DNA of 42,353 bases from Clostridium sp. Marseille-P2415 (GTDB taxonomy: Bacteria; Bacillota; Clostridia; Lachnospirales; Lachnospiraceae), in assembly GCF_900155545.1 (NCBI RefSeq), contig NZ_LT732526.1:852502-894854 (forward strand), read 5' to 3'. Made by a program: the position numbers and the translations under genes. The notes below the pieces were generated by a model. It saw only the letters and a program-made list of their open reading frames with translations. It searched no databases and was not told the DNA's origin. Positions 31,983 through 40,354 of this stretch are shown here, piece after piece (position 1 is the stretch's first letter; the number at the start of each line of letters is the position of its first letter).

Positions 31983-32765
31983 TTGAGAGATTATCAATAT
32001 AATAAGAACAGGCAGGATGAAGAGCAGGAAGACAGGCAGAATGAGCCTTCCAATGAAATACGCCAGGAAAACCTTGATGAAAAAAAGACGGAAAAGGACA
32101 TTGAGCAGAAAGAGGATGAAAAACTGGAGGAATATGGTCAGATGACCCTGGATGATAATGCGCACAAGCGGAAAATCCATCTTCTCTCCATTATAGGAGA
32201 GGTAGAAGGCCATGAAAATCTGTCCAGCAACAGCAAGGCTACAAAATATGACCATATTCTTCCGAAGCTTGCAGAAATTGAGGATGATGATTCCGTTGAA
32301 GGGCTTTTGGTCCTCTTAAATACTTCCGGCGGCGATGTGGATGCCGGGCTGGCCATTGCGGAAATGATTGCTTCATTAAGCATTCCTACGGTTTCCCTTG
32401 TTCTTGGAGGAAGTCATTCCATTGGTGTTCCCTTAGCGGTGTGCACTGACTATTCCTTTATAGTGCCCACAGGGACCATGATGGTACATCCGGTGCGAAT
32501 GACGGGTATGGTGATCGGCGCCTCCCAGACCTATGAGTATTTTGAAATGATCCAGGACCGGATTTTAAGCTTTGTTTCCAACCATGCAAAAATTGCTTAC
32601 GACCAATTAAAGCGTCTGATGCTAAATACGGAAATGCTCACCAGAGACTTGGGAACCGTGCTGGTAGGCGAGGAGACCGTAAAGGAAGGTTTGATCGATG
32701 AGGTAGGCGGAATCAAGGATGCTTTAAGAAAATTATATGAACTGATGGAAACTGCTTCTCGTTAA
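31983..32765 (+). CDS. tepA: ClpP-like serine protease of the TepA family
   Basis: A TTG start at 31983 is set by AGGAGG (31969-31974). The 260-aa product has a highly charged N-terminal 60 residues (Glu/Lys/Gln-rich, probably disordered), then a ClpP/crotonase fold: [32 protein letters not shown] (expected nucleophile Ser region) and [12 protein letters not shown] (His). TepA (translocation-enhancing protein) of B. subtilis lies directly before spoIIIE, the same order as here with ftsK. It acts in the cytosol or at the membrane; its substrates are unclear. Confidence 0.88.
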   Translation: MRDYQYNKNRQDEEQEDRQNEPSNEIRQENLDEKKTEKDIEQKEDEKLEEYGQMTLDDNAHKRKIHLLSIIGEVEGHENLSSNSKATKYDHILPKLAEIEDDDSVEGLLVLLNTSGGDVDAGLAIAEMIASLSIPTVSLVLGGSHSIGVPLAVCTDYSFIVPTGTMMVHPVRMTGMVIGASQTYEYFEMIQDRILSFVSNHAKIAYDQLKRLMLNTEMLTRDLGTVLVGEETVKEGLIDEVGGIKDALRKLYELMETASR

Positions 32766-32768
32766 TCA

Positions 32769-32797
32769 TTGCATTTCTCCCGATTTTTTTGTATACT
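32769..32797 (+). promoter_or_regulatory. Promoter of ftsK
   Basis: TTGCAT (32769-32774), 17-bp spacer and TATACT (32792-32797), 29 bp before the GTG start. Confidence 0.7.
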
Positions 32798-32826
32798 GTT
32801 ACCAATGGATAAAAGGGGGAAGGATT

Positions 32827-35547
32827 GTGCCTGAGACAACGAAGAAAAAGACAACAGCTAAAAAAGGGACAAAAGGAAAAAACGGGAGAACGAGAAGCAC
32901 AAGCACCAGAAGGAATGTAGTTCTGCCAGAACCGGAATTTATCCACTCAGAAGTAGTTATTATTATGTCATTTGCAGCCGCAGCCATTCTGTTTTTGAGC
33001 AATTTTCATTTGTGCGGCATGGTTGGAGATTTTCTGCGCGGTGTGCAGCTTGGCATATTTGGAGGAGTCGGATATATTGCACCTGTTTTATTGTTCGCAG
33101 GTACTGCGTTCTATGTCTCCAACCGGGGAAATCCGAGAGCAGCTTTTAAACTGGCGTCCTTTATTCTGGCGCTGGTTTCTTTGTGCGGATTTCTGCAGCT
33201 CCTCTTTGGGGCAAAGGCCGGAGAAGGAGCAAGTCTGATCGATATTTATCTGGAAGCTTCTGTAAGCGGAAAAGGAGGCGGTCTTTTAGGCGGCCTTTTA
33301 GCCGAGGGGCTTGCATCCATTATCGGTGTTGTGGGCGCTTATCTTGTGATTGGAGTCCTGCTTATTATTTCCGCGGTCTGCATTACGGAAAAGTCCTTTG
33401 TAAATGTGGTAAAAAAGGGAAGCGGAAAAGCCTATCAGCATGCCAGGGAGAATATGGACATGCACTTAGAAATTCATGCGGAACGGCAGGAAGTACGAAG
33501 GAAGCTTCGGGAAGAGCAAAAGCTTCGGGGAGTCAATCTGGAAGCTACAAAACTGGCAGCAGTCCGGGAAGAGGATGATCCGGAGCCGGAAGAAGCGGAT
33601 TTTGAAGCAGACATAGCCGGGGACCTGGCAGAAGATATTGACAGTCAGGTAAAACAATTATCTGCTGTTACCTCAGTGGAGGGGCAGGAACCCAATCCGG
33701 CCGACATTTTCTGCGGAAGCATTTCGCCTGTCCCGGAGGAAGATGAGGATTCCGTACCTTTTGATCCGGATGTGGAACCGGTACCCTTTCCAGAGGCTTC
33801 CGGGGAATCTTCTATTTATATGAAGAAAGAAACAAGGACCTTAAAAGAAATGGAAATTGTAGAGGATGACTTATATCCTCCGGATGAGGGGAGGAGCGGA
33901 AGGAATGACTTCGGTACCTTTTCTGTTCCGGAGGAATCGAAGCAGGTGGTCACCGCTTCCGGCAAGGTCATAGAAACCGACACCGAGGCATTGCAGAAAA
34001 AGCTGGAAAAGAAGCGGGAAGAGGCAGCCAGGGAAGACGGTCTGAGTGTTACCCAGGAAATAAACCAAAAACAGGAGGCAGTGAAAAAGAAATATGAATA
34101 TCCTCCTCTTACGCTGCTAAAGAAAGGGAAGGCAGCGGTTTTTTCTGACCGTGAATATAAGGATACCGCCATCAAGCTGCAGCGGACTCTTCAGAATTTC
34201 GGTGTTGGCGTTACGGTAACCAACATAAGCTGCGGCCCTTCTGTGACAAGGTATGAACTCCATCCGGAGCAGGGCGTAAAGGTCAGCAAAATTGTAAGTC
34301 TGGCAGATGATATAAAGCTAAGTCTGGCAGCTGCGGATATCCGCATCGAGGCTCCCATACCGGGAAAACCTGCGGTGGGGATCGAGGTTCCGAACAAAGA
34401 AAACAATGTGGTCTATCTGCGTGATATCCTGGAAGCGGACAGCTTTCAAAAACACCCCTCCAGGATCGCTTTTGCGGTTGGAAAGGATATTGGAGGGCAG
34501 GTGGTTGTTACGGACATTGCAAAGATGCCTCACCTCTTAATAGCCGGAGCCACAGGATCCGGTAAATCCGTCTGCATCAATACCCTGATCATGAGCATCA
34601 TTTTCAAGGCTGATCCGGAGGCTGTGAAGCTGATTATGGTGGATCCCAAGGTGGTGGAATTAAGCGTTTATAATGGAATTCCCCATTTGCTGCTCCCGGT
34701 AGTCACGGATCCGAAAAAAGCTTCCGGAGCCTTAAACTGGGCGGTAGCTGAGATGGCGGACCGCTATAATAAGTTTGCCCAGTACAATGTCAGGGAAATT
34801 AAGGGATACAACGCAAAGGTGGAAAGCTTAAAGGACATTGAGGATGAGAACAAACCGGAAAAGATGCCTCAGATCGTCATCATCATTGACGAGCTTGCAG
34901 ATCTGATGATGGTAGCTCCCGGAGAAGTGGAGGATTCCATCTGCCGTCTGGCCCAGCTTGCCAGGGCCGCGGGCATTCATCTTGTTATTGCCACACAGCG
35001 TCCATCGGTCAACGTTATCACCGGACTGATCAAAGCCAATGTTCCGTCCCGGGTCGCTTTTTCGGTTTCTTCCGGCGTGGATTCCAGAACCATCATTGAC
35101 ATGAACGGTGCGGAAAAGCTTCTTGGAAAAGGGGATATGTTATTTTATCCCGCCGGTTATCCAAAGCCAATGCGTGTGCAGGGGGCCTTTGTAACGGATA
35201 CCGAGGTTTCCAGGGTAGTGGAATTTTTAACAGAACAGGGGATGACAGCGGAATATAACCCGGAGGTAGAAAGCCTGATCGCCCAGGCGCCTGCAGCCGG
35301 AGAGATGAAAGGCGGCGGAAACGACAGGGATGAGTATTTTATACAGGCCGGAAAGTTTATCATCGAAAAGGACAAAGCCTCCATCGGCATGCTGCAGCGG
35401 ATGTTTAAAATAGGCTTTAACCGGGCTGCCCGGATTATGGATCAGCTGGCAGAGGCCGGTGTGGTAGGCGAAGAGGAAGGGACCAAACCGCGTAAGGTAC
35501 TGATGAGCATGGAAGAATTTGAGGAAATGCTGGAGCAGGGGTTATAA
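32827..35547 (+). CDS. ftsK: FtsK/SpoIIIE DNA translocase
   Basis: GTG 32827 follows GGGGGAAGG. The 906-aa protein starts with a Lys/Thr/Arg-rich tail, then about four membrane helices (about residues 38-195). An acidic linker of roughly 200 residues follows, then the motor: alpha/beta domains with Walker [10 protein letters not shown] and Walker [14 protein letters not shown]. The C-terminal gamma winged helix has [23 protein letters not shown], which reads KOPS/SRS sequences. It pumps chromosomal DNA through the closing septum during division or sporulation. The tepA-ftsK order equals the tepA-spoIIIE order of Bacillus. Confidence 0.95.
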   Translation: MPETTKKKTTAKKGTKGKNGRTRSTSTRRNVVLPEPEFIHSEVVIIMSFAAAAILFLSNFHLCGMVGDFLRGVQLGIFGGVGYIAPVLLFAGTAFYVSNRGNPRAAFKLASFILALVSLCGFLQLLFGAKAGEGASLIDIYLEASVSGKGGGLLGGLLAEGLASIIGVVGAYLVIGVLLIISAVCITEKSFVNVVKKGSGKAYQHARENMDMHLEIHAERQEVRRKLREEQKLRGVNLEATKLAAVREEDDPEPEEADFEADIAGDLAEDIDSQVKQLSAVTSVEGQEPNPADIFCGSISPVPEEDEDSVPFDPDVEPVPFPEASGESSIYMKKETRTLKEMEIVEDDLYPPDEGRSGRNDFGTFSVPEESKQVVTASGKVIETDTEALQKKLEKKREEAAREDGLSVTQEINQKQEAVKKKYEYPPLTLLKKGKAAVFSDREYKDTAIKLQRTLQNFGVGVTVTNISCGPSVTRYELHPEQGVKVSKIVSLADDIKLSLAAADIRIEAPIPGKPAVGIEVPNKENNVVYLRDILEADSFQKHPSRIAFAVGKDIGGQVVVTDIAKMPHLLIAGATGSGKSVCINTLIMSIIFKADPEAVKLIMVDPKVVELSVYNGIPHLLLPVVTDPKKASGALNWAVAEMADRYNKFAQYNVREIKGYNAKVESLKDIEDENKPEKMPQIVIIIDELADLMMVAPGEVEDSICRLAQLARAAGIHLVIATQRPSVNVITGLIKANVPSRVAFSVSSGVDSRTIIDMNGAEKLLGKGDMLFYPAGYPKPMRVQGAFVTDTEVSRVVEFLTEQGMTAEYNPEVESLIAQAPAAGEMKGGGNDRDEYFIQAGKFIIEKDKASIGMLQRMFKIGFNRAARIMDQLAEAGVVGEEEGTKPRKVLMSMEEFEEMLEQGL

Positions 35548-35586
35548 ATGAAACTGTGTCTTTTACATAGAAGGAGGATGATACAG

Positions 35587-37257
35587 ATGAAAACAGATAT
35601 AGAAATCGCACAAGAGGCAAAGATGTTACCCATTAAGGACGTGGCCGCTTCCTATGGGATCGGCGAGGATGAGTTAGAGCTTTATGGGAAATACAAGGCA
35701 AAACTGACCGACGGGCTTTTATCCAAGGTGAAGGACAGGCCGGATGGCAAACTGGTCCTGGTGACAGCCATTAACCCGACTCCTGCGGGAGAAGGAAAGA
35801 CAACGACTACGGTAGGTCTTGGCGAGGCATTTGGCCGGTTGGGGAAAAAGGCCATGATCGCGCTTAGGGAGCCCTCCCTTGGCCCCTGCTTTGGTATCAA
35901 AGGGGGAGCCGCAGGCGGCGGATATGCCCAGGTGGTTCCAATGGAAGACTTAAATCTTCATTTTACAGGGGATTTCCACGCCATTACCTCTGCCAACAAT
36001 TTGCTTGCCGCTTTGCTGGATAACCATATCCACCAGGGCAATGCTTTGGAGATCGACACCCGTCAGATTATTTGGAAGCGCTGCCTTGATATGAATGACC
36101 GGGCTCTTAGAAACATTGTGGTTGGTCTTGGCTCGAAAGCAGAAGGATTTGTGAGAGAGGATCACTTTGTCATTACGGTTGCATCGGAAATCATGGCAAT
36201 CCTTTGCCTTGCAAATGATATGAATGATTTAAAAGAGCGGCTGGGAAAGATTATTGTGGCATATAATTATGCTGGAGAACCTGTAACTGCCTCTCAGCTG
36301 AATGCAGTGGGGGCTATGGCTGCCTTATTAAAGGATGCCTTAAAACCAAACCTGATACAGACTCTGGAACATACCGGCGCCATTGTTCATGGAGGCCCGT
36401 TCGCAAACATAGCCCATGGCTGCAATAGTGTACGTGCTACAAAGACAGCTTTAAAGCTGGCAGATATTGTTGTGACAGAGGCTGGTTTCGGTGCCGATTT
36501 AGGTGCGGAAAAATTTCTGGATATCAAGTGCCGGATGGCAGGATTAAAGCCCGATGCCATCGTTCTGGTTGCAACGGTCCGGGCTCTTAAATACAATGGC
36601 GGAGTGCCAAAAGACCACTTAAAGGAAGAAAACTTAGAGGCGCTTGAAAAAGGCATCGTAAATCTGGAAAAGCACATAGAAAACATGAAGAAATACGGCG
36701 TTCCGGTTATTGTTACATTAAATTCCTTTATTACAGATACAGAAGCGGAATACCAGTTCGTGAAAAGGTTCTGTGAGGAAAGAGGATGTGAATTCGCTTT
36801 ATCCGAAGTATGGGAAAAGGGAGGCGAGGGCGGAATCAGCCTGGCCGGGAAAGTCCTTTCTGTTCTGGAACAGAATGAAAGCAATTTTACTCCCCTCTAT
36901 CCGGATGAAATGGGACTGGAAGATAAGATTGCCACGGTGGCAAAGGAAATCTACGGTGCGGATGGCGTATCCTATGCACCGGCCGCTTTAAAGGCCATTA
37001 AAAAGTTTGAGGACATGGGCTTTGGACATCTGCCTGTTTGCATGGCAAAAACACAATACTCCTTATCCGATGACCAGAATAAGCTCGGAAGGCCAAAAGA
37101 CTTTGAAATTACCGTGCGGGATGCCTACGTATCCGCAGGTGCGGGCTTTGTGGTTATTTTGACGGGAGCCATCATGACCATGCCCGGACTTCCGAAGAAG
37201 CCGGCTGCAGATAATATTGACGTAAAGGAAGATGGAGTAATCACCGGATTATTCTGA
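35587..37257 (+). CDS. fhs: Formate-tetrahydrofolate ligase
   Basis: ATG 35587 is chosen over 35578 and 35548 because GGAGG (35573-35577) lies 9 nt upstream. The 556 aa then match the usual FTHFS length. Motifs include the P-loop-like [33 protein letters not shown] and [15 protein letters not shown]. The enzyme makes 10-formyl-THF from formate, THF and ATP in the cytosol, feeding purine and formyl-Met synthesis or the methyl branch of the Wood-Ljungdahl pathway. It fits with the THF-controlled folate importer at 1.6 kb, but no riboswitch is seen before fhs. murE follows by 13 bp. Confidence 0.96.
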   Translation: MKTDIEIAQEAKMLPIKDVAASYGIGEDELELYGKYKAKLTDGLLSKVKDRPDGKLVLVTAINPTPAGEGKTTTTVGLGEAFGRLGKKAMIALREPSLGPCFGIKGGAAGGGYAQVVPMEDLNLHFTGDFHAITSANNLLAALLDNHIHQGNALEIDTRQIIWKRCLDMNDRALRNIVVGLGSKAEGFVREDHFVITVASEIMAILCLANDMNDLKERLGKIIVAYNYAGEPVTASQLNAVGAMAALLKDALKPNLIQTLEHTGAIVHGGPFANIAHGCNSVRATKTALKLADIVVTEAGFGADLGAEKFLDIKCRMAGLKPDAIVLVATVRALKYNGGVPKDHLKEENLEALEKGIVNLEKHIENMKKYGVPVIVTLNSFITDTEAEYQFVKRFCEERGCEFALSEVWEKGGEGGISLAGKVLSVLEQNESNFTPLYPDEMGLEDKIATVAKEIYGADGVSYAPAALKAIKKFEDMGFGHLPVCMAKTQYSLSDDQNKLGRPKDFEITVRDAYVSAGAGFVVILTGAIMTMPGLPKKPAADNIDVKEDGVITGLF

Positions 37258-37270
37258 CTTGGAGGTTTCT

Positions 37271-38737
37271 ATGAAATTAAAAGAATGGCTTAAGGACTTA
37301 ACGTATGAGGTGCTTAAGGGCAGCCTTGACGTGGAAGTGGAGGATGTCATTTATGACTCCAGAAAGGCAAAGGAAGGCGTTGTTTTCATATGCACGAAAG
37401 GCACGAGAGTCGATTCCCATGAATTTATTCCGGAGGTGGTAAACGCCGGGGTCAAAGTCCTTGTTGTAGAGCGGGAATGTCCGGTTCCGGATGGCGTAAC
37501 AGCCATTCTCGTACATAATGCCAGAGAAGCGCTGGCTGTTTTATCGGCTGCCAGGTTTCACCATCCCGCAAGGAAGATGGTGACCATAGGCGTGACCGGA
37601 ACAAAGGGAAAGACGACTACCACCCATATGATCAAGACGATTCTGGAAGCCTGCGGAAAAAAAGTGGGAATGATCGGAACTACAGGTATTGTCATTGATC
37701 AGGCTGTAACTCCTACCATGAATACAACTCCGGAATCCTACCAGCTTCACGAAGCCTTCAGCCATATGGTGGAAGCCGGCTGTGAATATGTGGTAATGGA
37801 AGTTTCATCCCAGGCTTTTAAGATGCACCGGGTGGATGGAATCTGCTTTGATTACGGTTTGTTTACCAATATTTCTCCTGACCACATCGGCCCGGATGAG
37901 CACGAAGATTTTGAAGAATATCTTTTTTATAAATCACAGATCTTCCGCTGCTGCAAGGTAGGGCTCATGAACGGTGATGATGAGCACTGGGATGAGGTGG
38001 TAAAGGATGCTTCCTGCAGGCTTTATTCCTTCTCCATTGAAAAAGAAGGCACGGATTTTAAGGCGGAAGATATCCGCTATGTAGCCCGGCCGGATTTTGT
38101 CGGACTGGAATTTGATGTAAAAGGTATCTATGAGCTTTCGGTCCGTGTCAATATTCCGGGACGCTTTAACGTTACCAATGCGCTTGCCGCCGTGAGTCTC
38201 TTAAGCTTTTTGGGACTGCCGAAGGACAGGATCTGCCATGGCCTGGAGCATTTAAGCGTAAATGGACGCATGGAAATCGTATATACCTCTGAAGCTTGTA
38301 CGGTGATCGTGGATTATGCCCATAATGCGGTCAGCATGGAGAGCCTGCTCACAACCCTTAAGGATTACCGGCCCAAGCGTCTGGTCTGCGTCTTTGGCTG
38401 CGGCGGAAACCGTTCGAAGGACCGGCGCATATCCATGGGAGACAGCGCAGGGCGGCTCGCGGATTTTACGATCATAACTGCGGATAATTCCAGATTCGAA
38501 AAGACGGAAGATATCATTGCAGACATTCGCGGAAGCCTTGAAAAGACCGGAGGAAAATTCATAGAGATCCCGGACCGCAGGGAGGCGATCCGTTACAGTA
38601 TTACCCATGCCCAGCAGGGTGATATGATTGCCATTATTGGAAAAGGGCATGAGGATTACCAGGAAATAAACGGAGTCCGGCACCATTTCTCCGACCGGGA
38701 AGAGGTCCTTAAAGTGGTGGAGAGTATAAATCGATAG
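37271..38737 (+). CDS. murE: MurE-type Mur ligase (atypical motifs)
   Basis: ATG 37271 has GGAGG at 37261-37265. The 488-aa product shows the Mur ligase order: substrate domain (VIYDSRKAKEGVVFIC), P-loop GVTGTKGKTTTTHMI, NTTPES, MEVSSQAFKMHRVDG, NISPDHIGPDEHE, a candidate carbamylated Lys in YKSQIF, and C-terminal GCGGNRSKDRR and GKGHEDYQEI. It should add the third amino acid, probably meso-DAP, to UDP-MurNAc-L-Ala-D-Glu. Two places depart from standard MurE: VDYAHNAVSME where VDYAHTPD is usual, and DNSRFE where DAP-type enzymes have DNPR. It may be a paralogue with altered specificity. murF follows. Confidence 0.85.
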   Translation: MKLKEWLKDLTYEVLKGSLDVEVEDVIYDSRKAKEGVVFICTKGTRVDSHEFIPEVVNAGVKVLVVERECPVPDGVTAILVHNAREALAVLSAARFHHPARKMVTIGVTGTKGKTTTTHMIKTILEACGKKVGMIGTTGIVIDQAVTPTMNTTPESYQLHEAFSHMVEAGCEYVVMEVSSQAFKMHRVDGICFDYGLFTNISPDHIGPDEHEDFEEYLFYKSQIFRCCKVGLMNGDDEHWDEVVKDASCRLYSFSIEKEGTDFKAEDIRYVARPDFVGLEFDVKGIYELSVRVNIPGRFNVTNALAAVSLLSFLGLPKDRICHGLEHLSVNGRMEIVYTSEACTVIVDYAHNAVSMESLLTTLKDYRPKRLVCVFGCGGNRSKDRRISMGDSAGRLADFTIITADNSRFEKTEDIIADIRGSLEKTGGKFIEIPDRREAIRYSITHAQQGDMIAIIGKGHEDYQEINGVRHHFSDREEVLKVVESINR

Positions 38738-38781
38738 AAAATACATGCGAGTGTAGAAAGCTGGCAGTAAAAGATAAAACA

Positions 38782-38821
38782 AAATGCCGGAAGCCGGAAG
38801 GAAATGTGGCTTTCGGCATTT
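38782..38821 (+). promoter_or_regulatory. Intercistronic hairpin between murE and murF
   Basis: AAATGCCGGAAGCC pairs with GGCTTTCGGCATTT (one G-T), then GTAC follows instead of a T run, so it is likelier an mRNA processing or stability element than a terminator. Confidence 0.55.
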
Positions 38822-38875
38822 GTACGGTAGATGGAAGGAATGTGCGCCGGAGGCGTACATGGAACGGAGGAAGCA

Positions 38876-40246
38876 ATGGAAGATATGACGGTAAAGGAAA
38901 TCCTTTTCGCTACGGGAGGAAGGCTTCTTTGCGGAAGTGAGAATACAGCTCTGGAACACATAAGCATTGATTCCAGAAATATGAAAGGAAATGATCTGTT
39001 CGTGCCTATAGTTGGGGAAAAGGTGGATGCGCACCGCTTTATCGGGCAGGCTTTTGACAATGGGGCAGCAGCAGCTTTGACAAGCGAACATGACTCCATG
39101 GACTCGCCGAATCCATGGATACGTGTGGAGGATACAAAAAAAGCCCTTCAGGCTGTGGGAAGCTATTACAGGGACCGGCTTAAGCTTCCTTTGGTGGGGA
39201 TTACGGGCAGCGTGGGAAAGACCACGACAAGGGAGATGGCAGCATGCGCCCTGTCTGCCCGCTTTGAAGTCTATAAGACACCGGGAAACCATAACAGTCA
39301 GGTCGGCGTTCCCATTACCATATCGGAAATATCCGGGGAGGATGAAATCGGAGTCATTGAGCTGGGAATGAGTGAGCCGGGGGAACTGACCGTCATTGCC
39401 AGGATCGCGAAAATTCAGATGGCTGTCATTACCAACATCGGAGTGACCCATATCGAACAGCTTGGATCCAGGGAAAACATTTACAAAGAAAAGCTGACCA
39501 TTCAGGACGGGCTCATGGAAGGCGGAATTCTCTTTTTAAATGGGGATGACGAATTTTTAAAGAATACCAGGGCAAAAGAAGGATGCCGGACCATCTATTA
39601 TGGTACGGGTGAAAATTGCGATTACCGTGCCTTGGATGTTCATCTGGAAGATGGCTTCCCGGCATTTACGGCGGTTCATGGACAGCAGAGGGTGCCGCTG
39701 CGTCTGGCGGTAATGGGCAGTCATAATGTCTTAAACGCAATGGTATCCCTGGCCATAGCGTCAGAATGCAAAATTCCAATGGAAGAAGCAGCTAAATGCC
39801 TTCAGGAATTTACGGGTTTTAAAAACCGCCAGCAGATTTACCGTACGGGCGGTATGACCGTGATCGATGATACTTATAATGCCAGCCCGGTATCCATGAA
39901 GGCGGGGCTTGAAGTTCTGGGTTCCATCACAAAGGCAGAAAGGCGGATTGCCGTACTGGCTGATATGAAAGAACTTGGAGAGAGATCTCCGGAATTCCAT
40001 TATGAAATCGGAGAATATATTGCAGAGCACCCGGTTGATGAGGTGGTGACTCTTGGAGAACTGGCAGGAGAAATCGCCAGAGCGGTGAAGGAAAAAGCCC
40101 CTGGTATCCTGGTTAGGGAATTTATGGAACAGGGCCCTCTTGTGGCTTACTTAAAAACGGAATTAAAAGAAGGAGACTGTGTGCTTTTTAAGGGCTCCAA
40201 CAGCATGAAACTTGGCAGGGTGGCCGAGGAGTTTTACCAGCTCTGA
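38876..40246 (+). CDS. murF: UDP-N-acetylmuramoyl-tripeptide-D-alanyl-D-alanine ligase
   Basis: ATG 38876 is set by CGGAGG (38865-38870); the longer in-frame reading from 38831 has no comparable ribosome site. The 456-aa length is normal for MurF. Motifs are ISIDSRNMKGNDLFVPIVG, P-loop GITGSVGKTTTREM, PGNHNSQVGVP, ELGMSEPGEL, TNIGVTHIEQLGSRENIYKEK and VIDDTYNASPVSMKAGLE. It adds D-Ala-D-Ala to the UDP-MurNAc tripeptide in the cytosol, the last soluble step of the wall precursor, following the murE product upstream. Confidence 0.95.
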   Translation: MEDMTVKEILFATGGRLLCGSENTALEHISIDSRNMKGNDLFVPIVGEKVDAHRFIGQAFDNGAAAALTSEHDSMDSPNPWIRVEDTKKALQAVGSYYRDRLKLPLVGITGSVGKTTTREMAACALSARFEVYKTPGNHNSQVGVPITISEISGEDEIGVIELGMSEPGELTVIARIAKIQMAVITNIGVTHIEQLGSRENIYKEKLTIQDGLMEGGILFLNGDDEFLKNTRAKEGCRTIYYGTGENCDYRALDVHLEDGFPAFTAVHGQQRVPLRLAVMGSHNVLNAMVSLAIASECKIPMEEAAKCLQEFTGFKNRQQIYRTGGMTVIDDTYNASPVSMKAGLEVLGSITKAERRIAVLADMKELGERSPEFHYEIGEYIAEHPVDEVVTLGELAGEIARAVKEKAPGILVREFMEQGPLVAYLKTELKEGDCVLFKGSNSMKLGRVAEEFYQL

Positions 40247-40248
40247 TG

Positions 40249-40350
40249 ACACCCTTCGGGTATACCTTTATGCAAAAAAACATGGGCGGGAAGGAGGAAA
40301 CACCCTTCGGGTATACCTTTATGCCCAAAAAGCGTGGGCGGGAAAGAGGA
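40249..40350 (+). repeat. Tandem 51-bp repeat between murF and priA
   Basis: Two units (40249-40299 and 40300-40350) begin ACACCCTTCGGGTATACC, continue TTTATGC, diverge for about 10 bp, then share TGGGCGGGAA and AGGAAAC. Each has an ACCC-TTC-GGGT mini-hairpin and ends with a Shine-Dalgarno-like AGGAGG or AGAGG. The second unit's AGAGG is the priA ribosome site. Confidence 0.88.
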
Positions 40351-40354
40351 AACT

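Noticed and set aside
35548-35586. N-terminal extension of formate-THF ligase from 35548
   Set aside because: The SD at 35573-35577 lies within it, and the 556-aa form from 35587 equals the family length.
38252-39451. 399-aa ORF on the minus strand opposite murE/murF
   Set aside because: Shadow of two conserved plus-strand genes; composition rich in His, Ser and Cys with no recognisable domain and no ribosome site.
40249-40350. Possible CRISPR array
   Set aside because: Only two adjacent units, no unique spacers, no cas genes.
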